Below are positions 1 through 12,005 of a stretch of 64,000 bases of DNA, one piece after another. Numbering within the stretch: position 1 is the stretch's first letter; each line of letters starts with the position of its first letter. Source of the stretch: Apostichopus japonicus (Eukaryota > Echinodermata > Holothuroidea > Aspidochirotida > Stichopodidae); assembly GCF_037975245.1 (NCBI RefSeq), contig NC_092563.1, positions 10,195,001-10,259,000 of the forward strand, given 5' to 3'. The notes under the pieces were generated by a model, which was given only the letters and a program-made list of their open reading frames with translations, did not search any database and was not told where the DNA came from. The position numbers and the translations under genes were made by a program.

Positions 1-156
1 GTGAGTGATATCGTTCGTAGAGGTGTGTCATACCGTGTTGATGCTAGATCCTTGATCCCGACTAAAGGTGAAGTCTACCTGAACTCATGCACCCACCCCC
101 ACCCACCCCCACCCCCCGTGTAAAAGGTGTGTAAATTTTGCTTAATTATTTTTTAG

Positions 157-249
157 GTGGAACTGAAATGAAAGCCAGAAAAGCATTGAGATATTTTGAA
201 GAGTATTTGCCTTTAATAGAATCAAACATTATTAATTTCCTTTGTCTAG
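157..249 (+). CDS. Possible internal exon of an unknown gene
   Basis: A stretch with an acceptor-like end (pyrimidine-rich tract ending in ttttag) and a donor-like end (CTAG then gtaagc) is open in one frame. It would encode about 30 residues, beginning GTEMKARKALRYFEEYLP. The window itself begins with gtgagt, which looks like a donor, so a plus-strand gene may enter from the left. No family is recognised. One short open exon with fair splice signals can arise by chance, so this is only a candidate. Confidence 0.2.
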
Positions 250-1776
250 GTAAGCTTGGTAGTTTCACTGTTAAATTGAACCATGTCATCGGCATCGTCT
301 CAAATTGAGATGCATATGGAAGTTTAAGCTTACAGCATTTAAACTTTTAGTAGAGTATAATAAACTTACATGTAATTAACAGGAAACCTGTTCTAACACC
401 TCTCGAAGTCTGAAGTAATTTTTAAACCAGCGTGATGTCCCTCCTCGTGCACAGAAAACACAAGTACTCACAAATGCGAGTAAACTTAGATCCCTGATTT
501 TACTATCCGTGGTAGTACTTATACTTGCCGGTATTGAGTAAAGATACTGATTCGGAGGAGTTGATTTACTAGTTTAAATGTTTACAATTACTAGGCAGAT
601 AGTGAAAGTACTGCTTTTAGTGTTGTCCCTGATTTCACTAACCAAAGTAGTAACATTACATGGTAAGGCATGTAAACTTACATATTTATAGTACTGATAT
701 GGTAGTTAGTAGATATACACAGATGAGCGATGATAACAAACAGAAATTTGGAGTTTATTTCTCTTTTTATTGAACTTGTAAAGAACACTTTCATATTCCA
801 ACATCTCAAAACACAAATACCATGTTTTTGATAATGAAGTTCTTAAGATACATATGATAATAAACTGATGCTGTACTTCCCCATGACATACTAAACCTCT
901 GGCAATAATCAAGCAGCAAAATGCATGAGAAATTACGATTAACTTCGAGAGAAACACAACTGCTACTGTGGTAAAGTCAGTTGACAAAATCCATCTTCTT
1001 AGGTTCTTATAAATATTGCAATAGGTCTCTAAAGTTTTTTGGCAACTTTTACTTAAAAACTGCTACTTTATACACTTAAACTCAATGAGACCTCACCGAC
1101 ACATTTGCAAGGACAAACCCTATAAACTGAATTAGGTGAAATACAAGAAACACAGATAAATGACTAACACAGATAAATAAACAACCATGAACAAAACACA
1201 GAACAAAATGTTTAAAACACTGATTTCTTTAAGTATGCACATCCTGCAATGTGATACTGTTAGCTTTTGATTTAAACAAATGCAATAACAGAAAACTTAT
1301 ATGTATTTTGGAACTGTTGAATCAGTAATGCTAATCATTTGGTAATCAATCAAGCTTAAAAAAATCAATTAATTCTGGCCTTGACTTATCTTTACTTTCG
1401 CGATCAAATCAGGCAAGCTCAGACTGAAACACTAATGCTGGTCTCTATGTAAACCAGCCCTTGCTTTATTTTGATGGTATAATTTAACCACCATGACAAA
1501 TCACACAAATACCGACCTCTTCCTTTGCAATGAATCTCTGAACATGCTTTGAGCTTTCCATCCTGTTATCCCACAAAGAGATTTCTTCTGATTATCCAAA
1601 ATTCAGAAAAAGTCCCCATTCTACGTCAAAACAAATAGAAATGTCTTCTCTCGACAAGTACATAAGTGATCTAATTAAGGCAAGAAATATTGCAACAGTG
1701 TGCAACAAAAATGTAAACGTAATGAACACAAAAAGATAAAAATCCTCAGGTAGCAAAGCTTTGCATCATATAAACA
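250..1776. other. No gene recognised
   Basis: AT-rich unique-looking sequence lying 3' of the minus-strand finger gene. Open frames here are short and have no splice or family support. The reverse complement of AATAAA occurs near 1464, about 310 bp beyond that gene's stop, and could be its poly(A) signal. Confidence 0.4.
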
Positions 1777-2333
1777 TTAAAAGTCTTTATATTTTGTTAC
1801 GAAAGTTGCAACAGATCTTGGGATCTTTTTGGATTTAAAGCCCAATAACAAATCCAGGAAAAATAAAGTCTTCTTACTTTTCTTTGGGAAGCTGATGTTG
1901 AATGTATAAAAGGCGACAATCAAGCATTCAAACCCTTCCATGATTGAGTCTACTTCACACACAACTTTGTTCTCCGCCTTAATCTGAATGTGTTTTGCAC
2001 TTAGGTGATTCGGTCCTGATCCAATGAGACATGGCGCTGAGGACAGAGGCCCGACGTTGTCAATCTTTCTGAACCACAGGTGTGGAGATAGTTCTTGCCA
2101 TGTTTCCTTCTTATATGTTTTTTTAGAGAATTGACAATACTATATGAGGCTTCACAATGATTAATTCCACAGAAAACTCTGAAGTTCTGTTCTCCTGAGT
2201 GGACCATTTGAAGATGGTTAAGAAGTTTAATTCGAGTTCTGCTCTCATATCTACAATGGCAGCATCTGAAGATGCCTGAATGCTGTGTGTACACATTTTC
2301 TGAATCAGTAAGACTGAAAGAAGAAGAAGCCAT
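1777..2333 (-). CDS. Short C2H2 zinc-finger protein, first and last exons
   Basis: The ATG at 2333 has A at -3 and G at +4. The first exon encodes two C2H2-like fingers: one begins FRCCHCRYES and ends LLNHLQMVH, the other has C-x4-C then HIRRKH. A second exon runs from an acceptor (cattcag) at 1983 to a TAA at 1777-1779 and encodes 68 residues with KKTLFFLDLLL. That tail resembles the C-terminal end of a family of uncharacterised fish and invertebrate proteins that begin with two such fingers. It also aligns with the last exon of the decayed relative at 13.4-18.3 kb (FYTFNIS against FYVLNMA, then KKTL-x-FL). A candidate donor lies at 2078|2077, giving a 94 bp intron, but it is phase 1 while the last exon is phase 0. 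The simple two-exon join is therefore not in frame. Either a middle exon is unrecognised or the gene is broken. Function is unknown; nucleic-acid binding is an inference from the fingers. Confidence 0.5.
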
Positions 2334-5300
2334 TCTTAGTTGAAGACTTTAGAAAGTATTTCAGTATTGTCACAATGGACTCTTCCAGCTAAAATTTTCA
2401 ATCAATTCAGGGAGGCCAATTAAGAATGTACCAACTTTAATGTGAAGAAATCTTGCTTGCCCTTGAAGTACAGCACCTGTTTGAAAATGAGAGGCATAAC
2501 AAAGTTTTGCATTAAACAAAGCAAAGGCACTACCATGGAAAGTTAAACTCTAATTCAAGTGCTTTCATAATGTGCAATTTAACAGAAACAGTTCATTAGT
2601 GTTGAACAGGAGGCCAGGTTTAGTTAGCAAGGAAATCCTCCTAAAGGAAATCTTCGAAGTCAGTGACTCTTTGTTGGTAACTGTAGTGAAATATATTTAT
2701 CATGACAAGATAAGGACACAAATGATTGTCTGGATTTGCAAGAAAAGGCAAGCAGGTTTTTTAAATTGAAAGTGGCTGTCAAATTAGGCACCTTGATGTG
2801 TAGTACACCATGTGCACCACATGTCTATGCCAATAATATAAAACAGCCACTATAATCTAGAAACACAGGCCTGTACATAGTACATGTATCTTACAGTACT
2901 CAATTACACTTGAACACTGACCTGTATGTGTACCTTATTTACTAGGGTAAGTCTATGGTTAAAGCTGTACACTCATCAATCCAGATGATTCATATTAACA
3001 TTAACATTTTAGAACGATTTATTTTCATAAGTCTGCTTGCACGTATAACATACTGCGCAGGCTTGAAAAGGTTATATCAGCTGTTCAAATTTCCCTGTGG
3101 TTTGCTGTTGCTACATGTGTTGTACTAATTATACTACTCCGTACACCACTGCACATAAAAAGTTTACTGTATCAAACCAGTCCGTACCACTACCAGTACA
3201 TGTGCAGCACGTGTGCATGTAGAAAATGTGAGGAGCGGAACTGTGGGCTATGGTGTGAGTTTATACGTACACAGCCTTACCGCTGATTGAGACGATAATC
3301 ATTTCTTGCAGTTAAATTCCGTCTGAATTAGTTGTAATTTTGTTGATTCTACAGTTGTTTTGTTATGGTTCTGAGCAATTATGACTTGAAATTTGTTAAA
3401 ATAATCATAAAACTGTCTATCATATGATTAAGTGCAACTTGTGATGGAAGGTAATAGGCTACATTACATATGTTCATGAAAATCTATATCTAGCGTTTGC
3501 TGGGGTTTTACTTTTGCAAATCTAGCGTTTTTTGGGCATATGCCGCTGGTAACGCTGACTACATTGTTCAAGTCACAGTAGTTACCACACCAATCACATC
3601 ATAATAATGTGTCCAATACTTTCACATACTACTTTTATAACTTGGGCAGTACGTGTAGGCCTAAGCTGGCGGGCTTATTACAGAATCACTTATAATATGC
3701 ACTTGGATCCTACATACGTTCGATGCAGTGCATTGCTGCAGTGCAAAGGAAACCTCAAACTAAACGTAAATTGCTTAGGCCTATGGAGATTGCTTCCATA
3801 GCATACAGTACGCCAGTAGTCATGTGATGATCATGTTGTTAGTAATATTTTTCCGCCATTACCTTTGACTATTTGGAAAGGCGAAATTCGGTTGTTGCCG
3901 TGTATTTCCGCAATAATACTAACTTTGCTACACTAATTGGGCTGTTTGTTGTAAGCTGACTTTGTTTGGACGAAATGACTGGTTCCAAAATCAGGCATAT
4001 CAGTGCAAAAGCTTTGTGTTGGGTTAACAACGTTGTAGTTGAACCATGACTCAATACGTTAGGCTAACCGCAGAGTTTAACACGAGGCCTCTCCCGCTAA
4101 TGATCAGTAAGATGTTCAGAATAATGTGATATAATTGCATCAAAATTAGAAAATATATATTTTAACTACCTAAAAATAACATACATCATAGTACTAAACA
4201 AAACACATGACAACTTACCTTGATTTTCCAAAATATCAACAAATATGTCCATAAATTAGAAGGAGCAGTTGTGTCTTATCGTGCATGTCTTGGTCGTTGT
4301 GTCGCTCTGGTAATACATAGTACTAACTGAATGGCATGGGCAGTACTTCTACGAAAGGCAGTTCGCACAATTACGAGGCGGGTAGTTTAATCGCTATGAT
4401 CGCTATGTAGAGTTGTAGAATCACTAGTTGATCACTCTTAATACTTGGAAACAATCTGTAAATGTACGTGTCACGTTAGTATTTCGACCAACTACAACAT
4501 TCTTAATCTACTCACGATGAGTAACATCGTTCACATCGTTTATTGTAAGCATTAAGGAAGTATCGAAACTCAATGCATGAGTCAGTTTACGAATTAGATC
4601 AATTAGTTGACTACCTTACAATTCGGCGTCTAGCATCTGTACACATTGCCCCATGTATTTTCAGTACTGATTAAAATTTGCAAGTACATGTATGCGCATA
4701 TTTTGTGAAATAAGAGTCGCACTACGAGTTGAGGTGCATCCCTACTCATTAAAGGTATAACATCTTACTAACAGACGAGTAAGCAGATTTTCTGTGTGGT
4801 TACTTAACATTAAGAAACTTAAAACCAATTTTTGAAGGAAATTGTTGAGCGCAGATTTTTACATACTACCATCGGTTATTGTATTTCCACATTTATCCGG
4901 TAAGGTTATCAAACTAAGGAGAACACTGCAAGTGACCAGTTTAATTCGACATATACCAGTTTAATCTGGTTTATGTTAATATGAATCGGTATCTGTCGAT
5001 TTAAATTGGTATATGTGGATTCCCCGTGATGTGGTAAAGATAGCCCGGCAGCGATTTTTTCCCCAAACAGGTTTGCAATTACGAAATTTTCAGCCAATCA
5101 GATTGCTCGTGACATCAGCATCAGTAATGACCATCGCTTGGAAGTTGGAAGACATACACTGAATCAGAAGAATGGTAAGGTCCACGTGTCTTTAAAAGTC
5201 GAAACATGAATGAATTTATTGACGTCACTGAAACATGCATGGTGCTTAAGCCGAACAGATTAATATTAGTTGTTGATTGACCTGTGACACTTAGTTAAGT

Positions 5301-7911
5301 CTAGTTACGAGGTTTCCTTCCAAACGCCCTAACTTTACTTTTTATGCTTGGAACACATGTTGACCTTACTTATGATACATACGCTACATTGGGTTCGTGT
5401 TTACTTTATCCAAGATTCGTTAGCCGTTCAATTGAAATCTGAATTCGTTCGTGGAATGGGTACTTTAAAGTCAACTTCACGACGTGAGTTCCCGAGTCTT
5501 GAATTAATATACGCAAAACAAGACAACAGCAAAAGTTTAAATCGGTACAGGACGTGAGTGAATTGCCTGACTATGTAAGTACTCTAGTAAGTCTAAATTC
5601 CCTGTCTAAACTTTGGAAAATGGTACGCTTCAGTGTACAGTTAGATCTCGAGAAGAGAGGACGTATTTGCCGCTTTAGAAAATCATTGTGCTTTAGCTAT
5701 TGTGTGTGCTTACTGAACGGGTAGCGCGTAGCTGATAGCTGTATAGCATTATAAATTCCAAACAGTATTTGGCTGATTAGAGCAAGAGATTTAAGCCACG
5801 CAGTATTTGGCTGACGTTGGCTTTAAATGAAAACAAAATGACACTAAATTAAACTACAAAAACTATACGTTGCTTGAGACTGACTTGGTATTTGGCCTAT
5901 TCTGTCAGTGATATTACATTGTTTGAAAACCGAAACTGACTTGGCATTTGGCCCTTTCTTGCCAGTAGTCCAATACATTGGTAATATAGGCTACTCTGGC
6001 TGTGAAATGCTGTTATAGACTTGGCATTTCTTATCAGTAAACCGTATCAACCAAGTTTAGCTGACAATTTGAACCGGCATGGCATTGGCCTATCACGTCA
6101 ACTAACTACAGTGTAACCGTATACGCGAAGGTTTCTGTGTATATACTCACACATTGAGTTATAGCATATGCACAATACCGGAGGGAATGTTTACTTTCAC
6201 AGTCTGCGTGACATTCCAGATGTTTCATTGTTTGACGATGAAAGTCGTCTGCGTTCTTTCCATGGCAGTATAAGTAACTTGAGTACTGTCTGTAAAATAA
6301 TTAAATTTACCACTTTAGAACTTGCATAATAGGCATAATATCTTTTATTTTGCCAATAACATTTTTATTTCCATGTGCTCCAACACCATCATAAAAAATC
6401 TTGACAAACTACTATGAAAGTAATGAGATTTCATCAGTAGACAGAGAAGTGAATGAAAATTGTTACATGAATGTAATAAAGTGTAGCAATTCAAGCATAA
6501 TGTACGTCAACAGGCTATCCGTGTGAGGAACATTCAAAGTAACATTCGGGACCTCGCACAATGGGGACCTCGCATGCTAGTAGCATGGACGTACCTCCAT
6601 GGTATTACCCTGTCGAGATATTCTCATGCTATCACTGCGGTCCGTCACAGTCGGACAAGTATACGTTGACGAACTACAAATTTTGAGTTCCCACTTACAC
6701 TGCCATCAGGTATGGTCACCCTCGGACATATAGAGACCACCTCACGGTCCCACCCTCAACCAAAGGGAAACCTAACACCTATGGAACACCTTCTTTCATT
6801 CTCGTAGACAACCGTCAAGCATAGGTTCATATTCGGAGGTGGATTAGGGACAAGTTCGTACGTCCTCGCAGATTAGGGGTTCACCCAAGATGACCACTAT
6901 CTTAGCTCTTGGCACACGGAAAGAATATCAGAATAAGTAATCACATTTCAACATGCAATGATCACGGAAACCACTATATAGATTGATATGAAATCATCTT
7001 TATCACTAACTACTCCATACATTGATTTCTTCGCAACAACAAATACAAGAACGAAGAACATACAACACTTACCTACTGACTGGTTCTCGTAAAATGACCA
7101 CTATTTTAGCATTTGGTTGAAATTCGTGAAGGAGATCTGCCATTACGAATGGTGGTTCAGTTGCCTCCGGGTATAAGGTCATCCAATTCTCTCCTATGTC
7201 CCAAGAAGTTGTAACGGAGCCATCGCCTGTGACAATACAAACAGCGTCATTTTAACCACGAGAAAAATCATCCTCTAATACACTCTAAACACAATCTAGT
7301 CAAGCGAGGCTAAAGTCTAGTCATATCGACTGGTTTACGTTAGTCAACGATTATCCCGCCATAATCTTGGTAGAGATGCCTTCACGACTAACCCAAAAGG
7401 TCGCCTGACCAGAACATAATGGTCACAGTTCTATTTTAATCTGGTCCTACAATAAATGTCAGCACTGGGACGAAACTCACTAGTCAATCAGGTTGATATA
7501 TTCGTCACATGAAAAAGCGCGGGGAAATATTAACAATTGTAGCGCCACGGTACGGCCTAGCGTACTGCACTGAACTATAGTACATTGTACACATACGTAC
7601 ACGACGAGCAAGGAACGTACAGCAGGGAGTTAGCAGCCAGACGGTTACGGTACGAAAAATAAAAAAAATATGATCATCCAGTGATATTGTCAGTAACCAT
7701 TGCAAGGTTAGTATATTAGACCAGTTTTCTTTGGGCCTTTGGCCAGTGTCGTTTGTTAGTCACTTAAAAAGTATATAGTATATTAGACCATAAAGTGTGT
7801 ATTTTCGATTATTCCAACTTGTGTACGAACAAGCTAAGATCTAGGTCCTAGGCTAGGCCTATCATGCAGTAGCTATAGGCGAATTGCCTAACGTTAAACC
7901 TAATGACGTTA
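2334..7911. other. No gene recognised
   Basis: More than 5 kb without a supported gene. Open frames are short and unsupported. Loosely repeated phrases such as gacttggcatttggc occur near 5885-6035 but do not form a clear array. The stretch ends at the foldback element. Confidence 0.35.
5091..5100 (+). promoter_or_regulatory. CCAAT-box-like site
   Basis: CAGCCAATCA is a full NF-Y type CCAAT box. About 75 bp further on, a donor-like AGAATG|gtaagg lies at 5175, so a noncoding first exon is conceivable. There is no TATA box or downstream coding exon to support it, and the motif is short. Confidence 0.15.
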
Positions 7912-9200
7912 TAGACCGGCAGCCCAGGGCACTTTGATCAAACGAACGAGGTACCAATATCTGAGTATTGGAACATTTGTGGAAAAACCCAGTATATCCA
8001 AAAGTGGATGTCTGCCGTGGTCGCTCTGCTGCATGTGGCCCCTGGGGCCGGTTAAAGGGGGCCCAAAAATGCATCTGATCAAACGAACGAGGTACCACTC
8101 GAAACCAATGTTAACTTAATGCATGAATGCCACATAGTACTGAATGGCCCATGCCAGACAAATTTTCTGCTGCAAAGGGCCCGCCAGACGCCCAAGAAGG
8201 GCCCCTAAAAAAATGCATCTGATCAAACGAACGAGGTACCACTTGAAACCAATGTCAACTTAATGCATGAATGCCACAAAGTACTGAATGGCCTATGCCA
8301 GACAAATTTTCTGCTGCTAAGGGCCCGCCGGACGCCCCCAAATATGGCCCAAATGCCCATTTAGCGTAGCATTGACCCAGATTAAATATGCAAGGTACCA
8401 CTCAAAACCGGTTTGGAATGTTCGGGTTGATCTTACAGACTATGGAAATCATCATGCCAGACAAATTTTCTGCTACAAAGGGCCCGCCAGACGCCCCAAA
8501 AGGGCCCATAAAAATGCATTTGATCAAACGAACGAGGAACCACTTGAAACCAATGTCAACTTAATGCATGGATGCCACAAAGTACTGAATGGCCCATGCC
8601 AGACAAATTTTCTGCTGCTAAGGGCCCGCCAGACGCCCCCAAATATGGCCCAAATGCCCATTAGCGTAGCATTGACCCAGATTAAATATGCAAGGTACCA
8701 CTCAAAACCGGTTTGGGATGCTCGGGTTGATCTGACAGACTATGGAAATCATCATGCCAGACAAATTTTCTTCTGCTACAAAGGGCCCGCCAGACGCCCC
8801 AAAAGGGCCCATAAAATGCATTTGATCAAACGAACGAGGTACCACTCGAAACCATGTCAACTTAATGCATGAATGCCACAAAGTACTGAATGGCCTATGC
8901 CAGACAAATTTTCTTCTGCTAAGGGCCCGCCAGACGCCCCCAAATATGGCCCAAAATGCCCATTATCGTATCATTGACCCAGATTAAATATGCAAGGTAC
9001 CACTCAAAACCGGTTTGGAACCACACAAAAACAATATTAAATGCAAAAGTACTTTCCACAGAGTAAAGAACTGCCAATGCAAGACAAATTTTCTTCTGCA
9101 TAGGTCCCACCAGATAGAAAGAATAGGTGGCCCAATGTGGCCCTATATATGGGCCTAAAGAATTGGATATATGTGCCTTGTAACATGACATTTCAAGCTC
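7912..9200 (+). repeat. Left inverted arm: alternating A and B monomers
   Basis: Type A monomers carry gatcaaacgaacgaggtacc, near 7936, 8078, 8221, 8523 and 8824. Type B monomers carry agattaaatatgcaaggtac, near 8376, 8680 and 8980. The order is A A A B A B A B, so after the first two units the period is about 301 bp. Both types share an acaaattttctgct segment followed by gggcccgccagacgcccc, so A and B are diverged copies of one ~150 bp ancestor. Open frames here (8372-8872) are by-products of the repeat. Confidence 0.85.
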
Positions 9201-9394
9201 ATGGTTATATTGTTTCCAGCATAAATTGGAGTTACTGTACACAAGACCAGTGTTTTATCTTATTTAGCTATTCGCTGCTCTAAGCAAAATAAAGATAACA
9301 CTTTCACCTAAGCCTCTAAATATTTTGGGATTTGCTGGCCTGGGCAAAAATTACAGTTCCCCACATTATAATTCTAACACTCTGAGGAAGAGTC

Positions 9395-9613
9395 TTGCCT
9401 GGCTTGGATCCACAGAACTACGGTTGGAAGAGCAAGAATGGGTGCTACAGCCCTGACTGGTTTGAGGGACCGGCTTTCCCAGATCATCTATTCCAAGAGG
9501 GGGAACTGAGCGAAGATTTTCAAAGTAGCCGACCAGACGTGGCTTCCGAGTTTGATGCCGATGATTCAAGTACTGAACCATCTTGGAGTGATGACTCCGA
9601 CGATGAAACATAG
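9395..9613 (+). CDS. Small acidic ORF in the centre of the foldback element
   Basis: An open frame of 72 codons ends in a TAG at 9611-9613. It begins at a TTG, and a stop lies in frame at 9383, so if it is coding it is a 3' exon or a remnant. The N-terminal half has a Trp/Pro pattern (NYGWKSKNG, then SPDWFEGPAFPDHL). The C-terminal half is acidic and serine-rich, ending SWSDDSDDET. The pattern is reminiscent of C-terminal tails of uncharacterised transposon-linked proteins, but I cannot name a family. It lies in the unique centre of the element, where a transposon gene would be expected. Confidence 0.3.
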   Translation: MPGLDPQNYGWKSKNGCYSPDWFEGPAFPDHLFQEGELSEDFQSSRPDVASEFDADDSSTEPSWSDDSDDET

Positions 9614-10849
9614 ATTTGAGCTTCCAATGTCTTTTTAGAATCAAGTTCATGGGAATACTTAATTTTCATAAACTTACTAATGATTCTTTTGAGATCTGTC
9701 TGAATGACAAATGCAGTGTCTTTTTACATCGCACACTCCAGTGTTTAATCACTGTCAAGAGACATGAATTCTCAGTTCTTATACTTCGAACCTAACATGT
9801 GTCATGTTCAGAGTAATCACATAGTGATCTTTTGTTACTATCTTTGCCAATTATGATTTTAGTACATTTTAAACTAGCAAGATGACTTTCTTGAAAGGTA
9901 AAAGATTCCTTCATAGATGAAAACAAAAACCCTCATCTAGCATTCATATTTCTGAAAAATGGATGCCACATCTATTTGTTGGACTTGTTACAAGCTATTC
10001 GAATTGAATTAGTGTAATGATGGAAGTTCTAAAAGACCAAGATGGAGTAATATAGGCCAATTACTCATTTATATTTTGTATCAAGGAATGGAGTCATACG
10101 TGGTGATATCAGTATTTGTTTGTTCAATCTTAGCATTTTAAGTCCTTTAAAGAGTGTACCTAGCATAAAGGTACATATACATTTATATGCTTCAATTATG
10201 TATCTTTCAAAAACCATATTGGACAGTTTCAACCCAAACCTTTATCGTTAAGTACACGTTATAAAGCATTTTCACCATTGTTTGATAATTGTTTCTTTGT
10301 CTGAGCTTAAGAAACAAAACAATCTCTTTTGTTCGACTACATGTATGTCTTAAGATGACACTTAAGCGTTCTTTCTCAAGATTTTAAACTTTGTAGATTT
10401 ACAATGCTAACGTAAACACAGTGTTTCAAGATACAAAATGATTTTGGGTTTCTTATTTACAATACATAAACTGATTTTAATCTGCTCCAGTGTTTCCAGC
10501 GAAACAAAGTAACTGCCAAGTTAAACACTGCTCACGATACAAAGTACTGTCTGGATAAAAGAAAAAAGAATGGATAAAAGGAAAAAGAATGGATTTGAGA
10601 ATGCATTATAACTGTCAGGATCTCCCTCAAAGACTGAGTTCGCGTCATTTTTGTTTTGCTCAATGAAATGTTCAGTAATTGATACACCTACTAGTATACT
10701 AATCTCATTATTCCATGGGCCTATGTAGCGGGAAGGAATTTGAATAATTCAGGATGTTCTTGATTGTTATAGATTGGTTTCTTGTGGTATCTTAACTATT
10801 TAAACTGTATAATTTTTTTTACATGTGGTGTCCACTTTGCAGAAGAAAA
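9614..10849. other. Unique centre of the foldback element, no further gene
   Basis: AT-rich sequence without a long open frame or a recognisable transposase. It contains a short direct repeat of a ggataaaaggaaaaagaatg type near 10556-10590. Confidence 0.5.
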
Positions 10850-12005
10850 TTTGTATTGTATTGGCATTTCTTTACTCTGTGGAATGCTACAAATGTCATG
10901 TCACAAGACACATATAGTCTGCATCGATATACAATTCATTAGGCCCATATAGGGCCGCATTGGGCCACCTATACTTTCCATCAAGTGGGACCTATGCAGA
11001 AGAAAATTTGTCTTGCATTGGCAGTTCTTTACTCTGTGGAAAGTACCTTTGCATTTAATATTGGTTTTGTGTGGTACCAACTATGATTGATCATGGCCCA
11101 TTTGGGGGCCCTCTTTTAGTGTGTCTGTTAGCCCGTTTGTAGCAGAAAATTTGTCTGGCATGATGATTTCCATAGTCTGTAAGATCAACCCGAACATTCC
11201 AAACCGATTTTGAGTGGTACCTTGCATATTTAATCTGGGTCAATGCTACGCTAATGGGCATTTGGGCCATATTTGGGGGCGTCTGGCGGGCCCTTAGCAG
11301 CAGAAAATTTGTCTGGCATAGGCCATTCAGTACTTTTTGGCATTCATGCATTAAGTTGACATTGGTTTCAAGTGGTACCTCGTTCGTTTGATCAAATGCA
11401 TTTTTAGGGGCCCTTTTGGGGCGTCTGGCGGGCCCTTTGTAGCAGAAGAAAATTTGTCTGGCATGATGATTTCCATAGTCTGTAAGATCAACCCGAGCAT
11501 TCCGAACCGGTTTTGAGTGGTACCTTGCATATTTAATCTGGGTCAATGCTACGCTAATGGGCATTTGGGCCATATTTGGGGGCGTCTGGCGGGCCCTTAG
11601 CAGCAGAAAATTTGTCTGACATAGGCCATTCAGTACTTTGTGGCATTCATGCATTAAGTTGACATTGGTTTCAAGTGGTACCTCGTTCGTTTGATCAGAT
11701 GCATTTTTTTAGGGGCCCTTCTTGGGCGTCTGGCGGGCCCTTTGCAGCAGAAAATTTGTCTGGCATGGGCCATTCAGTACTATGTGGCATTCATGCATTA
11801 AGTTGACATTGGTTTCGAGTGGTACCTCGTTCGTTTGATCAGATGCATTTTTGGGCCCCCTTTAACCGGCCCCAGGGGCCACATGCAGCAGAGCGACCAC
11901 GGCAGACATCCACTTTTGTATATATTGGGTTTTTCCACAAATGTTCCAATACTCAGATATTGGTACCTCGTTCGTTTGATCAAAGTGCACTAGGCTGCCG
12001 GTCTA
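10850..12005 (-). repeat. Right inverted arm: A and B monomers in mirror order
   Basis: The reverse complement of the left-arm units occurs here: B near 11214 and 11517, A near 11372, 11677, 11820 and 11963. The outermost ~330 bp, including the segment ccccaggggccacatgcagc, mirrors the left end closely. The innermost part also mirrors the left arm but is more diverged. The right arm lacks one A-B pair present on the left, so the arms have changed copy number independently. Confidence 0.85.

Larger units (their letters stand above)
7912..12005. mobile_element. Foldback-like DNA element with long composite inverted arms
   Basis: The two ends are inverted copies. The left end starts tagaccggcagcc, and the right end finishes with its reverse complement ggctgccggtcta. 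The trinucleotide TTA lies just outside each end (7909-7911 and 12006-12008) and is a candidate target-site duplication. A 3 bp TTA/TAA duplication is typical of PIF/Harbinger elements, but no Harbinger transposase is seen. The arms reach to about 9200 and back from about 10850, leaving a 1.6 kb centre. The arms are arrays of related ~150 bp monomers. The centre carries one small acidic ORF at 9395-9613. The element is probably non-autonomous. The superfamily is not settled, because the arms look like foldback (FB-type) structures while the TSD points to Harbinger. Confidence 0.75.

Noticed and set aside
8372-8872. 166-codon ORF, and its mirror at 11091-11654
   Set aside because: Both lie in the foldback arms and simply translate the A and B monomers.
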